Shown here: piece by piece, positions 9,401 through 18,928 of the stretch
How positions within the stretch are numbered: the stretch's first letter is position 1
Layout: each line of letters opens with the position of its first letter
Assembly: GCA_027460605.1 (NCBI GenBank)
Contig: JAPZAN010000120.1
Coordinates: 1 to 33,100 of the forward strand
DNA: 33,100 nucleotides
From: Candidatus Methanoperedens sp.
Lineage (GTDB): Archaea > Halobacteriota > Methanosarcinia > Methanosarcinales > Methanoperedenaceae
Reading direction: 5' to 3'
The notes under the pieces: model-generated
What the model saw: the letters and a program-made list of their open reading frames with translations, nothing else
The model's database searches: none
What the model was told of the DNA's origin: nothing
Program-made: the position numbers and the translations under genes

Positions 9401-10144
9401 TTATATCCTCTTCTGCACACTCTTCCATGATTCCGTAATAAGAAAACTCTCCTCCATGTTCCCAACCATTCTCTCAAACTTATTCATGGGCACCGCAAAT
9501 GTGAGTTCATCCCCTGATACATAAGGACGCGCTGAGACGTCGAACATCCCGATAACTCCCCTGGGTCGTGAAGATTTCATTTCAATATAAGGATACTGGA
9601 CAATCGTACCGCATCCAGCGGCAAATGGTGAGAACACTCCATTTGGCTCCGACTCATCAAAATTCGAAAGTGTGAAAAGACCTGAGAGAACATCCGGCCG
9701 AGCAAAGAAGATTACAACTTCGGGCTCATCAGATTCCTCAAGCATATCCCATCTTTTGAACACAATGAATTTAGCTGGGGCTTTAAACGCAGGCTGGTGT
9801 TTCATTACTTCCTTAACAAGCTCAGGGGATTTTTTATAACGCTCGCCTTCAAGCTTTCCCGGAATCCCGCATGACAGGAAATATTCAAAGTCGGGCATTA
9901 TTTTTTCAGAAAAACCAAGGTATCTTTTTCCGCCAAAGCAGCCGATTGATTCTGCATTGAAAGAAAATGAGCGTCCTTTCCTTACCTTTGATAAAGCGCC
10001 GATAACGCATCTGGGTGTTGATTCGGGCTTTGCAAGCTCGGCATGCCCTTCCTCATCTGTGTAATAAAAAGTGATGGGCAATTCAGCGTTGTTAAAATAT
10101 TTTTTCCAGAGTTCATTAAATTTCTCTTTGAATTTCATTTCCAT
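9401..10144 (-). CDS. DUF169-family protein
   Basis: LPITFYYTDEE...CVIGALSKVRKGRSFSFNAESIGCFGGKRYLGF; FVPFAAGCGTIVQYPY-like motif; AVPMNKFERMV. Confidence 0.8.
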   Translation of the reverse strand: MEMKFKEKFNELWKKYFNNAELPITFYYTDEEGHAELAKPESTPRCVIGALSKVRKGRSFSFNAESIGCFGGKRYLGFSEKIMPDFEYFLSCGIPGKLEGERYKKSPELVKEVMKHQPAFKAPAKFIVFKRWDMLEESDEPEVVIFFARPDVLSGLFTLSNFDESEPNGVFSPFAAGCGTIVQYPYIEMKSSRPRGVIGMFDVSARPYVSGDELTFAVPMNKFERMVGNMEESFLITESWKSVQKRI

Positions 10145-10183
10145 AAAATAATCCTCCTATATTCCTTCCAAATTTTTCCATCT

Positions 10184-10600
10184 TCATACATAAATCCTGG
10201 TGTATATATGCAGCCCCAATACCAATGCCAGCACCCATAAACCCAGCGCCGTTCTCATGAACATGCGAAAATTACCAGGCATTCTGATTATGTTGCCAAA
10301 TGCCAGGTTGATGTATATCCAGAGCACAACTACCAGCAGCCCGAGGGTATGGTGTATGAACAGCTCAGCTTTAAATATTCCAAATGGTTCAATTATGATA
10401 TATCCAAGCAATGATGGAAGCATAACTGCAATTATAGCCAATACCTGTAGTGGCACTGCCATCCTTACCATAGCACAGTGCTTAAGAGGGTTTCCTTTTT
10501 TTACAAAATATACCGCCTGAAATACAAATGCAATAAGAAATATCTGGATTCCAAGATTTGCCAATGCAAGAGTCTTTACATCAAAAACCATACTTTTCAT
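10184..10600 (-). CDS. Hypothetical four-TM membrane protein
   Basis: 138 aa, four hydrophobic segments, conserved-looking His (HHTLGLLVVVLW). Confidence 0.6.
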   Translation of the reverse strand: MKSMVFDVKTLALANLGIQIFLIAFVFQAVYFVKKGNPLKHCAMVRMAVPLQVLAIIAVMLPSLLGYIIIEPFGIFKAELFIHHTLGLLVVVLWIYINLAFGNIIRMPGNFRMFMRTALGLWVLALVLGLHIYTRIYV

Positions 10601-10721
10601 CCTCTATGGAATATTGTCAATTATAATCTTTATACTAATTGTTCCTTTCCACCCGCATGTAAAATAAAAAGATTAACAGAATAATTAATATATCTTCGGC
10701 TCGTTTTCCAGCCCGGTTAAA

Positions 10722-12255
10722 ATGCCTGTTATTACAATATATTACGATGACCTTGAAGAACTCTCAGGGATAGATAAGGAGACGGTAATCCGGCGCATCC
10801 CGATGATGGGGTGCGACATCGAACGTATCGGGGATGACCACATCGATATCCCTTGGCATTGAAACTGGAATCCGGGAATTCAAGGTCGCGCCTCCCGTAA
10901 TCAAAATAACAAAAGATCAGGAAATTGAAAAAATCCGACCATACCTGGCCTGCGCGGTAATCCGGGGAATGCAGTTTAATTCACGCAGCATCGAATCCCT
11001 GATGGCACTACAAGAGTCGCTTCACTGGGCTGTTGGCAGGAACCGCAGAAAAGTATCCATAGGCGTGCACGACCTTGCACGGATAAGACCGCCTTTTCGG
11101 TATATTGCGCAGAATCCTTATTTTAAGTTCACGCCGCTTGATTTTACAGAGCCGATGACGATGAGGGAAATCCTCGAAAAACATCCAAAAGGCGTCAAGT
11201 TCGCGAATATCCTTGAAAAATTCGATAAATACCCGCTTATTCTTGATGCAGAGGAGAATGTTCTCTCGTTCCCCCCGATAATCAATGGTGAGCTCACGCG
11301 AGTGACAGAAGAGACCACCGACCTCTTCATTGAGGTAACAGGTCTTGACCCGAGCGTGTCAGTTGCCCTGAACATTGTAGTGGCATCGCTTGCAGAGCGC
11401 GGAGGAAGAATCGAATCCGTTACCATTGATGGGAAAGCACAAACACCGAAACTTGAGCCCGCTATCATGAACCTTGAAAATAGCGAGGTAACGGAGCTGC
11501 TTGGATTCAATATCACAGATGAAGAAATCATATCATGCCTTCAAAAAATGAGGTACGGCGCAAGAATATCGGGCAAAATAATTGAAGTATCTGTCCCTGC
11601 TTACCGCTCCGACATACTGCACAACTGGGACCTTATCGAGGATATCGGTATTGGCTACGGTTTTGATAAGATTCAACCTGAGCTTCCTTCAACTTCCACA
11701 ACAGGAAAATCCCATCCCATTTCAAAGCTTCGGGACTCAATCCATGAAATCATGACCGGGCTTGGTTATTTTGAAGTAATGCCTTTCACCCTCACAAGCG
11801 AGAAAGTGCAATTTGACATGATGCGCCGCGAAAAACAAGAGGGTATCACCCATATCCTGTATCCGATAAGCGAAGACCATACCATCGTACGTACCACAAT
11901 CCTTCCCAACCTGCTTGAAATCCTGTCAATTAATAAGCACCGCGAACTCCCGCAGCGGATATTCGAAGCCGGAGAGGTTGTACTGGATTGCATGACCGGG
12001 CAGCATCTGGGCGCAGCAGCCATCCATCCGCAGGCGAATTTTACTGAAATCCAGGCTGTTGTAGATGCAGTTTTGAGGGAGAGGCGCATAGAATATGAAG
12101 TTGCGGAGTCAAATGACCCGGCATTCATCGAAGGCAGGCGCGCCGATATAATAATAAAAGGCGAGAGAGCCGGGGTGTTCGGCGAGATTCACCCCGGTGT
12201 TATCTCGAATTTCGGGCTTGAGCACCCTATCATAGGGTTTGAATTGGGATTATAA
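10722..12255 (+). pseudogene. pheT: Phenylalanyl-tRNA synthetase beta subunit with internal deletion/frameshift near 10846-10852
   Basis: ATG 10722 encodes [46 protein letters not shown] (stop 10860-10862). The rest resumes in another frame as ...[13 protein letters not shown]...HPQANFTEIQAVVDAVLRE...GEIHPGVISNFGLEHPIIGFELGL to 12255. Segment normally between DHIDI and LGIETG is absent. Confidence 0.88.
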
Positions 12256-12263
12256 TCGAAAGA

Positions 12264-13511
12264 TTACAATCCCTTTTTCTTCTTCAAATAATATCCTGCC
12301 ACTACCGCTCCAACAACCACAAAAATACCCATCACTGCCAGAGGTGAAGTTGAACGTGTTTCCGGATTCACGGTTATCGGGACTGTCCGCCTGAAAATCA
12401 CCACGTTATTCTTTTCATCTATGCCCCTCAGTTCAACATCCAGCAGGTACTTCTTGGCTGCGGCATTTTTATCGACCGTCACTTTCAATACTGCATCCCC
12501 GTTTTCACCGGGTTCAAGCTTTCCCACGAAATCTGATTTTTCATCGAATTCAAAAGGCTGGGATGCGTCTTTGAATACGCGTAATGAAACGGATTCAGCC
12601 TTTTCATTGCCAGTGTTGCCGACATTTATCCTGAATTCGGCTTTGTCCCCCGGTATTAATTTTTCAGGAGTGGTTGTTACTGATTCCACTATGAGATAAG
12701 GCGCCGGCTTTATCGGGATATTGAGAGTGAGGTTTTTCATCCTGTACATATTTGCCTCATCGTTTTCATCCTTATACGTAATCTCAAGTTTTGCGCTGTA
12801 ATCTCCTTCCTTTAAGTTCTCATCCGTATCCACATAAAAATCTGCTTTTTTACTGCCGCCAGTTTCAATTATACCAAGACTGTCCTCATCAGAATAACTG
12901 TATGTCGGCTTGAATCCCGCTGGCACTATGAGTTTAACCTTAACATTCTCTGCATTGCCTTTTCCTATATTGTCGATATTCACAGACAGCGTCGCTTCTT
13001 TTGTATCGGCTATCAATTTTTCGGGAGATGTGACAAGTGCCCCGACTACGAAATCAGCCCGCTTCGGGTCGATGTAAACAGGGAAATCCTTCTTTGTCCA
13101 CCCTTCTCCCGTATCCCAGCTCAGGGTTACGTTGTAAGTCCCCTTGATAGCATTATCTGCTACCCTGAGTTTGTAGTGCAGCACATAGAAAATCTGGTTA
13201 TCGTTCGTGCCTGCGGATGCGCCTAAATCCTTATCCGGGGAATCCCCGGCTTCGAATAAAAAGGGGTATCCCACATCAAGATGGAACTTTAAATTCTCTA
13301 CGGTACTTGACATGGTGTTTACAACCTGCCATCTCAGGTCCACATCTTTCCCGGCATCAGCCGGGTCGGGGTCCTGGCTCATGAAATTTGCCTGTATCCT
13401 GTTTCCCTGCACTCCCGTAAGCGGAGCGCCCAGAACGACAGTGGCAGCCGTTGATAAAAGTACTATCAATACGCCCAGTATTGAAATTTGTGTTAATAAT
13501 CTGTTCTTCAT
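12264..13511 (-). CDS. COG1361-like secreted/membrane-anchored protein with CARDB/NEW3-type repeats
   Basis: N-terminal signal-like segment, repeated 'NIGKGNAENVKVKL' / 'NTGNEKAESVSLRV' modules, C-terminal TM VMGIFVVVGAVVAGYYLKKKKGL. Confidence 0.82.
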   Translation of the reverse strand: MKNRLLTQISILGVLIVLLSTAATVVLGAPLTGVQGNRIQANFMSQDPDPADAGKDVDLRWQVVNTMSSTVENLKFHLDVGYPFLFEAGDSPDKDLGASAGTNDNQIFYVLHYKLRVADNAIKGTYNVTLSWDTGEGWTKKDFPVYIDPKRADFVVGALVTSPEKLIADTKEATLSVNIDNIGKGNAENVKVKLIVPAGFKPTYSYSDEDSLGIIETGGSKKADFYVDTDENLKEGDYSAKLEITYKDENDEANMYRMKNLTLNIPIKPAPYLIVESVTTTPEKLIPGDKAEFRINVGNTGNEKAESVSLRVFKDASQPFEFDEKSDFVGKLEPGENGDAVLKVTVDKNAAAKKYLLDVELRGIDEKNNVVIFRRTVPITVNPETRSTSPLAVMGIFVVVGAVVAGYYLKKKKGL

Positions 13512-14665
13512 GTTCTTACCTCAAATCTGTTCATTATTTTTTTATATGTATCTTTTATATTCATAGTGTCAATTATAATTACAAGAGCAGGGACAATGGT
13601 TATAGCCGCAACCATGCTTGCAGCGACACCATAGCTCATTATTGTCCCCATATCGCCGAGGAAGGTCAATTTCCCAAGGGACATTGCCTGGAATCCTATC
13701 AGGGCAGCCAGCGTCGTTGTGGACATGGGGATTATAACGTTGTTCAGGGTCACTGCCATGGCATCCCCGGGAACAAGTTTGTTTTCCAGTTCAAACCTGT
13801 ACCTCGTGACAACCTGGATTCCGAAGTCTATGCCTATGCCCATTATCATGGACAAAACACCGGAAGTCTGTGAACTCAATCCCATTCCGATTAACCCGAC
13901 ATAGCCCATTGCCCAGAGCGTCCCGAAAATTATCGTGGTCATGGGCGTTAATCCGTATTTTACGGAACGGAAAAGAACAAGTATTATTATCAGGATTCCG
14001 ATAAGGGAATACAGCGACGTCTTTGCCATATCCGGTCCGATGCTTTTTTCCATGACCGTACTTTCCATGGCGTTGCCTCCAAGAGCTACCGTAACTCCAG
14101 GCGGCTTCGGGACTTCCATGATTATCTTGTTAAGCTCGACTTCAAGCGCTTTCAGGTCAGCGTCATCGGTTGTCTGGATTTTAACCAGGGCAAGCGTATA
14201 GTCCTTGCTGACATAATTCCCAAGAAGCCCGTTTTTGTCAGTAAGTGCCGAAATTTCCCTTACGGATTGGGGCAGCCGCCCGTTGTTGATCGTTTTCAAA
14301 ACCGAAGCCGCACTTGAGACATCAATCACATTTTCGGTATGCTGCGCAAGCTCCGAAAGCTGGTCCATATACCGTATGATTTTTGGGTCGCGAATGTCCC
14401 GCGTCTCGTCAGAACCCTTATACTGAGGGTCTAATTCGACTGCAAAGAATACTGCATTGGTGCTTCCGAACTCGTTTTCAATGCTGTTCAGCGTGCCTAT
14501 GGATTCAACGTCATTGGGAAGCATTGATTTTATATCTGATTTTTTTGTTTCAATAGTGCCTGCCATCTGGATGGCAAAAAATGAAACAACAAGCATGATA
14601 ACCAGCACTGTAACGGGGTGCCTGGTGACAAATGCTGAATATTTTTCAAGGAGCTCTTTAATCAT
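13508..14665 (-). CDS. RND-superfamily (HAE3/MMPL-like) transporter, half-size, second half
   Basis: 385 aa; N-terminal TM, soluble loop, cluster of C-terminal TMs with GIGIDFGIQVVTRYRFE; own RBS GGGAGGTAATAATG; ATGA overlap with downstream gene. Confidence 0.85.
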   Translation of the reverse strand: MIKELLEKYSAFVTRHPVTVLVIMLVVSFFAIQMAGTIETKKSDIKSMLPNDVESIGTLNSIENEFGSTNAVFFAVELDPQYKGSDETRDIRDPKIIRYMDQLSELAQHTENVIDVSSAASVLKTINNGRLPQSVREISALTDKNGLLGNYVSKDYTLALVKIQTTDDADLKALEVELNKIIMEVPKPPGVTVALGGNAMESTVMEKSIGPDMAKTSLYSLIGILIIILVLFRSVKYGLTPMTTIIFGTLWAMGYVGLIGMGLSSQTSGVLSMIMGIGIDFGIQVVTRYRFELENKLVPGDAMAVTLNNVIIPMSTTTLAALIGFQAMSLGKLTFLGDMGTIMSYGVAASMVAAITIVPALVIIIDTMNIKDTYKKIMNRFEVRT

Positions 14666-14667
14666 TA

Positions 14668-15849
14668 TTACCTCCCTCTCCGGACATGTTCTTCTTTTTT
14701 GGCTGTAAGCTTCGCAAGTTTCCTATGGGTATTCCAGTACTCAAAATCCTCTTCAAGCAGTATGAACACGGGATTGACAATGAGCGCAGCCAGAAGGCAA
14801 TAAGCTATACCCAGCGCCAGCGTCTGACCCAGGTGCTGTATAAGCGGAACGGATGCGAATGACAGCACACCGAAACCCACAATCGTTGTCGTCCCTGACC
14901 CGATAACGGCTGTGCCTATTGAATATACCGTGGTCTTCATCGAATCAAGCTGGCTATAATTTTTAACCCTTTCTTCATTGTACCTGCTTAGCACGAATAC
15001 GCCGTATTCCACACCCAGCCCCAGAAGCATTGAGCTAAGAGCCACCGTGGCAACCGACAGGGGAATCCCCAGCCATCCAAGGGTACCCATCGTCCAGATT
15101 AATCCTATCGACAGCGGGGCGAATATCAAAAATGCCTGTGTATATGAACGCTGCATGACGAAAAGAAGAAGCAAAATGATGATTGCGGCAACCGCAAGAG
15201 TAAAAACAGCATCCCGTTTGAGTAAATCAAAAATAGTCATCCTGAGAATGGGCTGCCCTGTTATGCCGAACTTTACCCCCGGCGGCTTCGGGGTGTAATC
15301 TATTTTCTCCTGTGCAAGTATATTGAACTTCTGTATCTGGTCTTCTCCTGAGCCTATATCTGCTGCAACATACATGAGCGCCATTTTATAATTCCGGCTG
15401 AAAAATGCATCCGCCACGGAGGTATTGCGCAGGGTTTGCGTTATTTCCTCATCAGAATATGCATTCTTGCCACTGAAAAAACTTGCAGGAGATGTTACGC
15501 TCGTAACAGTCGTTTCGCCCCTCAGTTCCTTATCGAGGAAAATCAGGGATTGTATCACCCTCGGGTCCCGGATATCCCTCACAGCTTCTTTTGAATCAAC
15601 AGACTCGTCAATTTGCACGGCAATGACCACAGTATCCTCGCCCCCGAATTTACCCGATACCTTGTCATTGAGCGCAAATATGGGAAGTTCCTTGGGCATC
15701 TCTTTCCTGAAATCCGAGTTAATGGTCAAATCCTTAAGCCCGATACCCAGAATAATAGTAAGAATTATAACTATGACTGCGAGTATTTTTGTATGCTTTT
15801 TCTGTATTTCAGCAAGTTTCATCAAATTCGTTTCAAGAAAGGTTGCCAT
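14668..15849 (-). CDS. RND-superfamily (HAE3/MMPL-like) transporter, half-size, first half
   Basis: 393 aa; LGLGVEYGVFVLSRYNEER motif; same architecture as the neighbouring half. Confidence 0.85.
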   Translation of the reverse strand: MATFLETNLMKLAEIQKKHTKILAVIVIILTIILGIGLKDLTINSDFRKEMPKELPIFALNDKVSGKFGGEDTVVIAVQIDESVDSKEAVRDIRDPRVIQSLIFLDKELRGETTVTSVTSPASFFSGKNAYSDEEITQTLRNTSVADAFFSRNYKMALMYVAADIGSGEDQIQKFNILAQEKIDYTPKPPGVKFGITGQPILRMTIFDLLKRDAVFTLAVAAIIILLLLFVMQRSYTQAFLIFAPLSIGLIWTMGTLGWLGIPLSVATVALSSMLLGLGVEYGVFVLSRYNEERVKNYSQLDSMKTTVYSIGTAVIGSGTTTIVGFGVLSFASVPLIQHLGQTLALGIAYCLLAALIVNPVFILLEEDFEYWNTHRKLAKLTAKKEEHVRRGR

Positions 15850-15933
15850 CTGTTCTCCGCAGTGCTTCCCTGTTTATTCATGCAGGTATTAAAATGTTAT
15901 GCTTCTAAACAACTCAAGAGTGGTTTAATTACA

Positions 15934-15947
15934 AAACTTTTAAATAG
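15934..15947 (+). promoter_or_regulatory. Possible archaeal TATA box for a short-leader/leaderless trmB-like gene
   Basis: aaaacttttaaatagc just upstream of ATG 15954; visual only. Confidence 0.3.
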
Positions 15948-15953
15948 CAAAAC

Positions 15954-16817
15954 ATGAATTTATCACTTGTGCTTGAAAAACTAAAGAAACTCGGTCTTAC
16001 GAGCTATGAGTCATCGGCTTACTTAGCACTCCTGAAGCTTGGCGATGCCGAGGCGGATGAGATAGCTAATAATGCAAAAATACCTATGGGGCGGATTTAT
16101 AATGTGCTTTCAAGCCTTGAAGAAGACCATTTGATACGTGCGCAGGACACAAGACCGAGAAGGTATGCATGCGTTGAGCCTGCTTCGGCGCTTGAACGGC
16201 TTTCAAAAACCAGGCATGAAGAACTAACCCAGGCTTCGGTTGAACTGGAAAACCTGGTTTCTGACCTGAAATCCGAACTTTCGGGGGTTGAGCCAAGGAA
16301 GCCTGATAAGACTTTCTGGACTGTCGCAATAAGCGAAGAATCCCATGAACTTGTCCGTGAGTGCATATCAGGGTCTCAAAAGGAATTGCTGGTTTTTATG
16401 GCTCCCAAGATGAACTCCGAGCGACTGAAAAAAGATTTGATGCAAGAAAGTCATGCCGGAATCCTCAAGGCTCTTTATGAAGCTATCAAAAGGGGCGTGG
16501 AAATCAAAATTATCCTTAACAAAGATGTGGATTTCAGTTTACTGGAAGAATATCCGATTGTAAAACAACTGCTTGTGTATATGGGGGATAAATTCAATTG
16601 CAGGTTTGCCGCAATACCTGCTACGCCGTTTGATATAATAGATAGTGAAAACGTCCTGCTCCAGATGTTGAATCCCATTAATCCTGAAGAGCTTTTTGCA
16701 GTCGTGAATATCAGGGATACCAAGCTTGCGAAAGAGCTTCGGAAAAAGTTTTTTGCTATATGGGAAAAGGCGGAGCCATATTCTGGAAACAGTTGTAACT
16801 TGACTTTGTCAGATTAG
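15954..16817 (+). CDS. TrmB-family transcriptional regulator
   Basis: LEKLKKLGLTSYESSAYLALLKLGDAEADEIANNAKIPMGRIYNVLSSLEEDHLI winged HTH followed by PLD-like regulatory domain. Confidence 0.9.
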   Translation: MNLSLVLEKLKKLGLTSYESSAYLALLKLGDAEADEIANNAKIPMGRIYNVLSSLEEDHLIRAQDTRPRRYACVEPASALERLSKTRHEELTQASVELENLVSDLKSELSGVEPRKPDKTFWTVAISEESHELVRECISGSQKELLVFMAPKMNSERLKKDLMQESHAGILKALYEAIKRGVEIKIILNKDVDFSLLEEYPIVKQLLVYMGDKFNCRFAAIPATPFDIIDSENVLLQMLNPINPEELFAVVNIRDTKLAKELRKKFFAIWEKAEPYSGNSCNLTLSD

Positions 16818-16897
16818 ACCGCTAAGGATGTATAACGCCATGTGCTTCGATTTTACTAAGTATTCTATCTTAAAATAACGACTTGTTATGAACAATC

Positions 16898-16962
16898 GGA
16901 CAGGATTAACAGGATTTACAGGATGATTTATACACAATCCTGTTTATCCTGTTATCCCGTCT
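16898..16962. repeat. Intergenic hairpin repeat, (ACAGGATTAACAGGATTTACAGGAT) family, copy 1
   Basis: ggacaggattaacaggatttacaggatgatttatacacaatcctgtttatcctgttatcccgtct; arms are imperfect reverse complements. Confidence 0.85.
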
Positions 16963-17067
16963 GAAATAATTCATTTGCTCTGAAAAAGTTGTAATAAAAA
17001 TTAATCCGATTTCCTGCTGCCATGCAGTAATCGGTCAGGACTTAATCGCCGGAATAGGAAATAAATT

Positions 17068-17583
17068 TTAACCAATATAACTCGCGCTTCCCCTGTCAAA
17101 ACCATCCACAAGCTCAAGATTCATATCATCGGGCTGCCATGCTGCGTTTGGATATACGAGATTCTTGAAGAAAAGGGTGGTATCTTTTGCTATTTTTGTG
17201 GCAAGATGTTCTTCGCCGAATACCTGCCTTGTAATCTCATGAGCCATTTGCCTTACGCCGCTTTCGCTCAGGTAGCCCAGCGTATGCAGGTATTCATGGA
17301 GCAACACATGGAAAATATAGGGTTTGTAAAGCTCGGGTCTTGTTTCTTTGATTCTCTCAAGTGGGATTTTATTCATTACTATGACGTTTGAGCCCACAGG
17401 ATAGAAAGCCCCGAAAAATCCCTGTGGATGGTTCCCGAGGTTGGCAAGTCCCAGCATCAAACCTGCGCGGCTTTTTCTCTGGCTCTCCCACACGGCTGCC
17501 TTAACAACCTCGAAGATGTCTGCGAGGGTCTTTGCGTTTTCAAGTCGGGTATGAAAGTTTGTCCTTATATTTTCTAGTTCCAC
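17068..17583 (-). CDS. Conserved hypothetical protein with HExxH metallopeptidase-like motif
   Basis: 171 aa; FHVLLHEYLHTLGYLSESGVRQMAHEI. Confidence 0.65.
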   Translation of the reverse strand: MELENIRTNFHTRLENAKTLADIFEVVKAAVWESQRKSRAGLMLGLANLGNHPQGFFGAFYPVGSNVIVMNKIPLERIKETRPELYKPYIFHVLLHEYLHTLGYLSESGVRQMAHEITRQVFGEEHLATKIAKDTTLFFKNLVYPNAAWQPDDMNLELVDGFDRGSASYIG

Positions 17584-17769
17584 TGTTACCTCTTTAATTA
17601 TTCGTTATTCTACGAACATTATATTGATGGGCTATGATTAAAAGGTTTTGGTCGTGTGGGGCTGTTAAAAAGTTTGGTGTCAAGTAATGGAGGATTTCCA
17701 ATACTTTATGAAAGGCAATCAATGGTCTTTATATGAATAAAGAGAAAATAATAGATAAGGTGAGAAAAC

Positions 17770-18018
17770 ATGAAAGCGGAAAAATTGCTTGAACGCATCA
17801 TTCTTGATCCCAATGTTATGACTGGAAAACCTGTAATCAGAGGAACAAGACTTACAGTGCAGTTTATCCTTGGATTATTAGCGCATGGCGCTTCTATGGA
17901 GGAAATCCTTGAAGAATATAAGGGGTTGACCCGGGAAGATATAAAAGCATGTTTGCTATTTGCAACAGAATCCCTTGAAGACACCACATTTATGCCTTTG
18001 ACTGCAGAGGCTTGTTAG
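17770..18018 (+). CDS. DUF433 antitoxin
   Basis: ERIILDPNVMTGKPVIRGTRLTVQFILGLLAHGASMEEILEEYKGLTREDIKACLLFA. Confidence 0.92.
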   Translation: MKAEKLLERIILDPNVMTGKPVIRGTRLTVQFILGLLAHGASMEEILEEYKGLTREDIKACLLFATESLEDTTFMPLTAEAC

Positions 18019-18372
18019 ATGCGGTTCCTTGTGGATGAATGCACAGGACCTGCGGTTGCACAGTGGTTGCGCCGGCAAAATCATGATGTGATTTCTGTAT
18101 TTGACGAAATCAGGGGAGCGGATGATAGAGAGGTTATCCAGAAAGCCTGCGAGGAAAATCGCATACTAATCACAAATGACAAAGACTTTGGTGAGCTTGT
18201 TTTTCGAGAGAAAAAGCCACATAAAGGTGTGATACTTTTGCGCCTTGAAGATGAACGGGCAGCAAACAAAATAGCTGTACTGAAACGCTTGCTCGAAAAA
18301 TATGAAAATTCCCTCGATGGATTTTTCATTGTTGTTACAGAAACTACTGTCAGAATAGCGGGAAAGACGTAA
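18019..18372 (+). CDS. DUF5615 PIN-like toxin
   Basis: MRFLVDECTGPAVAQWLRRQNHDVISVFDEIRGADDREVIQKACEENRILITNDKDFGELVF; directly abuts the DUF433 gene. Confidence 0.92.
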   Translation: MRFLVDECTGPAVAQWLRRQNHDVISVFDEIRGADDREVIQKACEENRILITNDKDFGELVFREKKPHKGVILLRLEDERAANKIAVLKRLLEKYENSLDGFFIVVTETTVRIAGKT

Positions 18373-18378
18373 ATCGGG

Positions 18379-18849
18379 TTATAATTTGCCTTTTCTCCGT
18401 TTTTTCATAGGAGAGCCGCATACAGGGCACTCATCCCCCTCTGGGAACCTCCGCTTGCACCCGATGCACTGCTTTTCCCAGATGAGAACATCCTTTATCT
18501 TCCTCTGACCCGCAGGCATCACCTTGATACCAAGCTGTATCGCGGTATTCTGCACCGCGAAATCGTCCGTGACAAGAATAGCATCCTCGCGCCCTGAATA
18601 CTCAAGCGCTTTTGCGAGGATATCGACGTCCGTTGCTGAAAGCTCTTCGCTGTCCTTTGTGACTCCCGCTTTTTTCCTGACCTCTTTTTTGAAGCTCTCA
18701 AGCGGTGGCTCGACTCTCACATTCATCAATTCCATTGTCGTGCGGGCGTTCTCATCCCTGAGTTCTTCGACTACGGAGGGCGTTGTTACAATGCTGCCTT
18801 CGAGTCGTTTCCGGATGATGAAAAGGGAGGAGTCGGCAATGTATATCAT
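18379..18849 (-). CDS. nob1: NOB1-like ribosome-maturation endonuclease (PIN domain plus zinc ribbon)
   Basis: MIYIADSSLFI..., LSATDVDILAKALEY, ILVTDDFAVQNTA, C-terminal CIGCKRRFPEGDECPVCG. Confidence 0.9.
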   Translation of the reverse strand: MIYIADSSLFIIRKRLEGSIVTTPSVVEELRDENARTTMELMNVRVEPPLESFKKEVRKKAGVTKDSEELSATDVDILAKALEYSGREDAILVTDDFAVQNTAIQLGIKVMPAGQRKIKDVLIWEKQCIGCKRRFPEGDECPVCGSPMKKRRKGKL

Positions 18850-18928
18850 TTTCAGAAGAGATACTTAAGTTATCTTAGATAAATATATCCTGTCACTTGA
18901 ATCTTAAATTTTAAGAGATCGTCAACCA

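Noticed and set aside
13508-15849. Split RND halves as one frameshifted gene
   Set aside because: The second half has its own strong RBS and ATG after a proper stop, so two genes are more likely.
17650-17700. Possible insertion-sequence end (gggctgttaaaaagtttggtgtcaag)
   Set aside because: No matching inverted repeat, target duplication or transposase fragment seen nearby.
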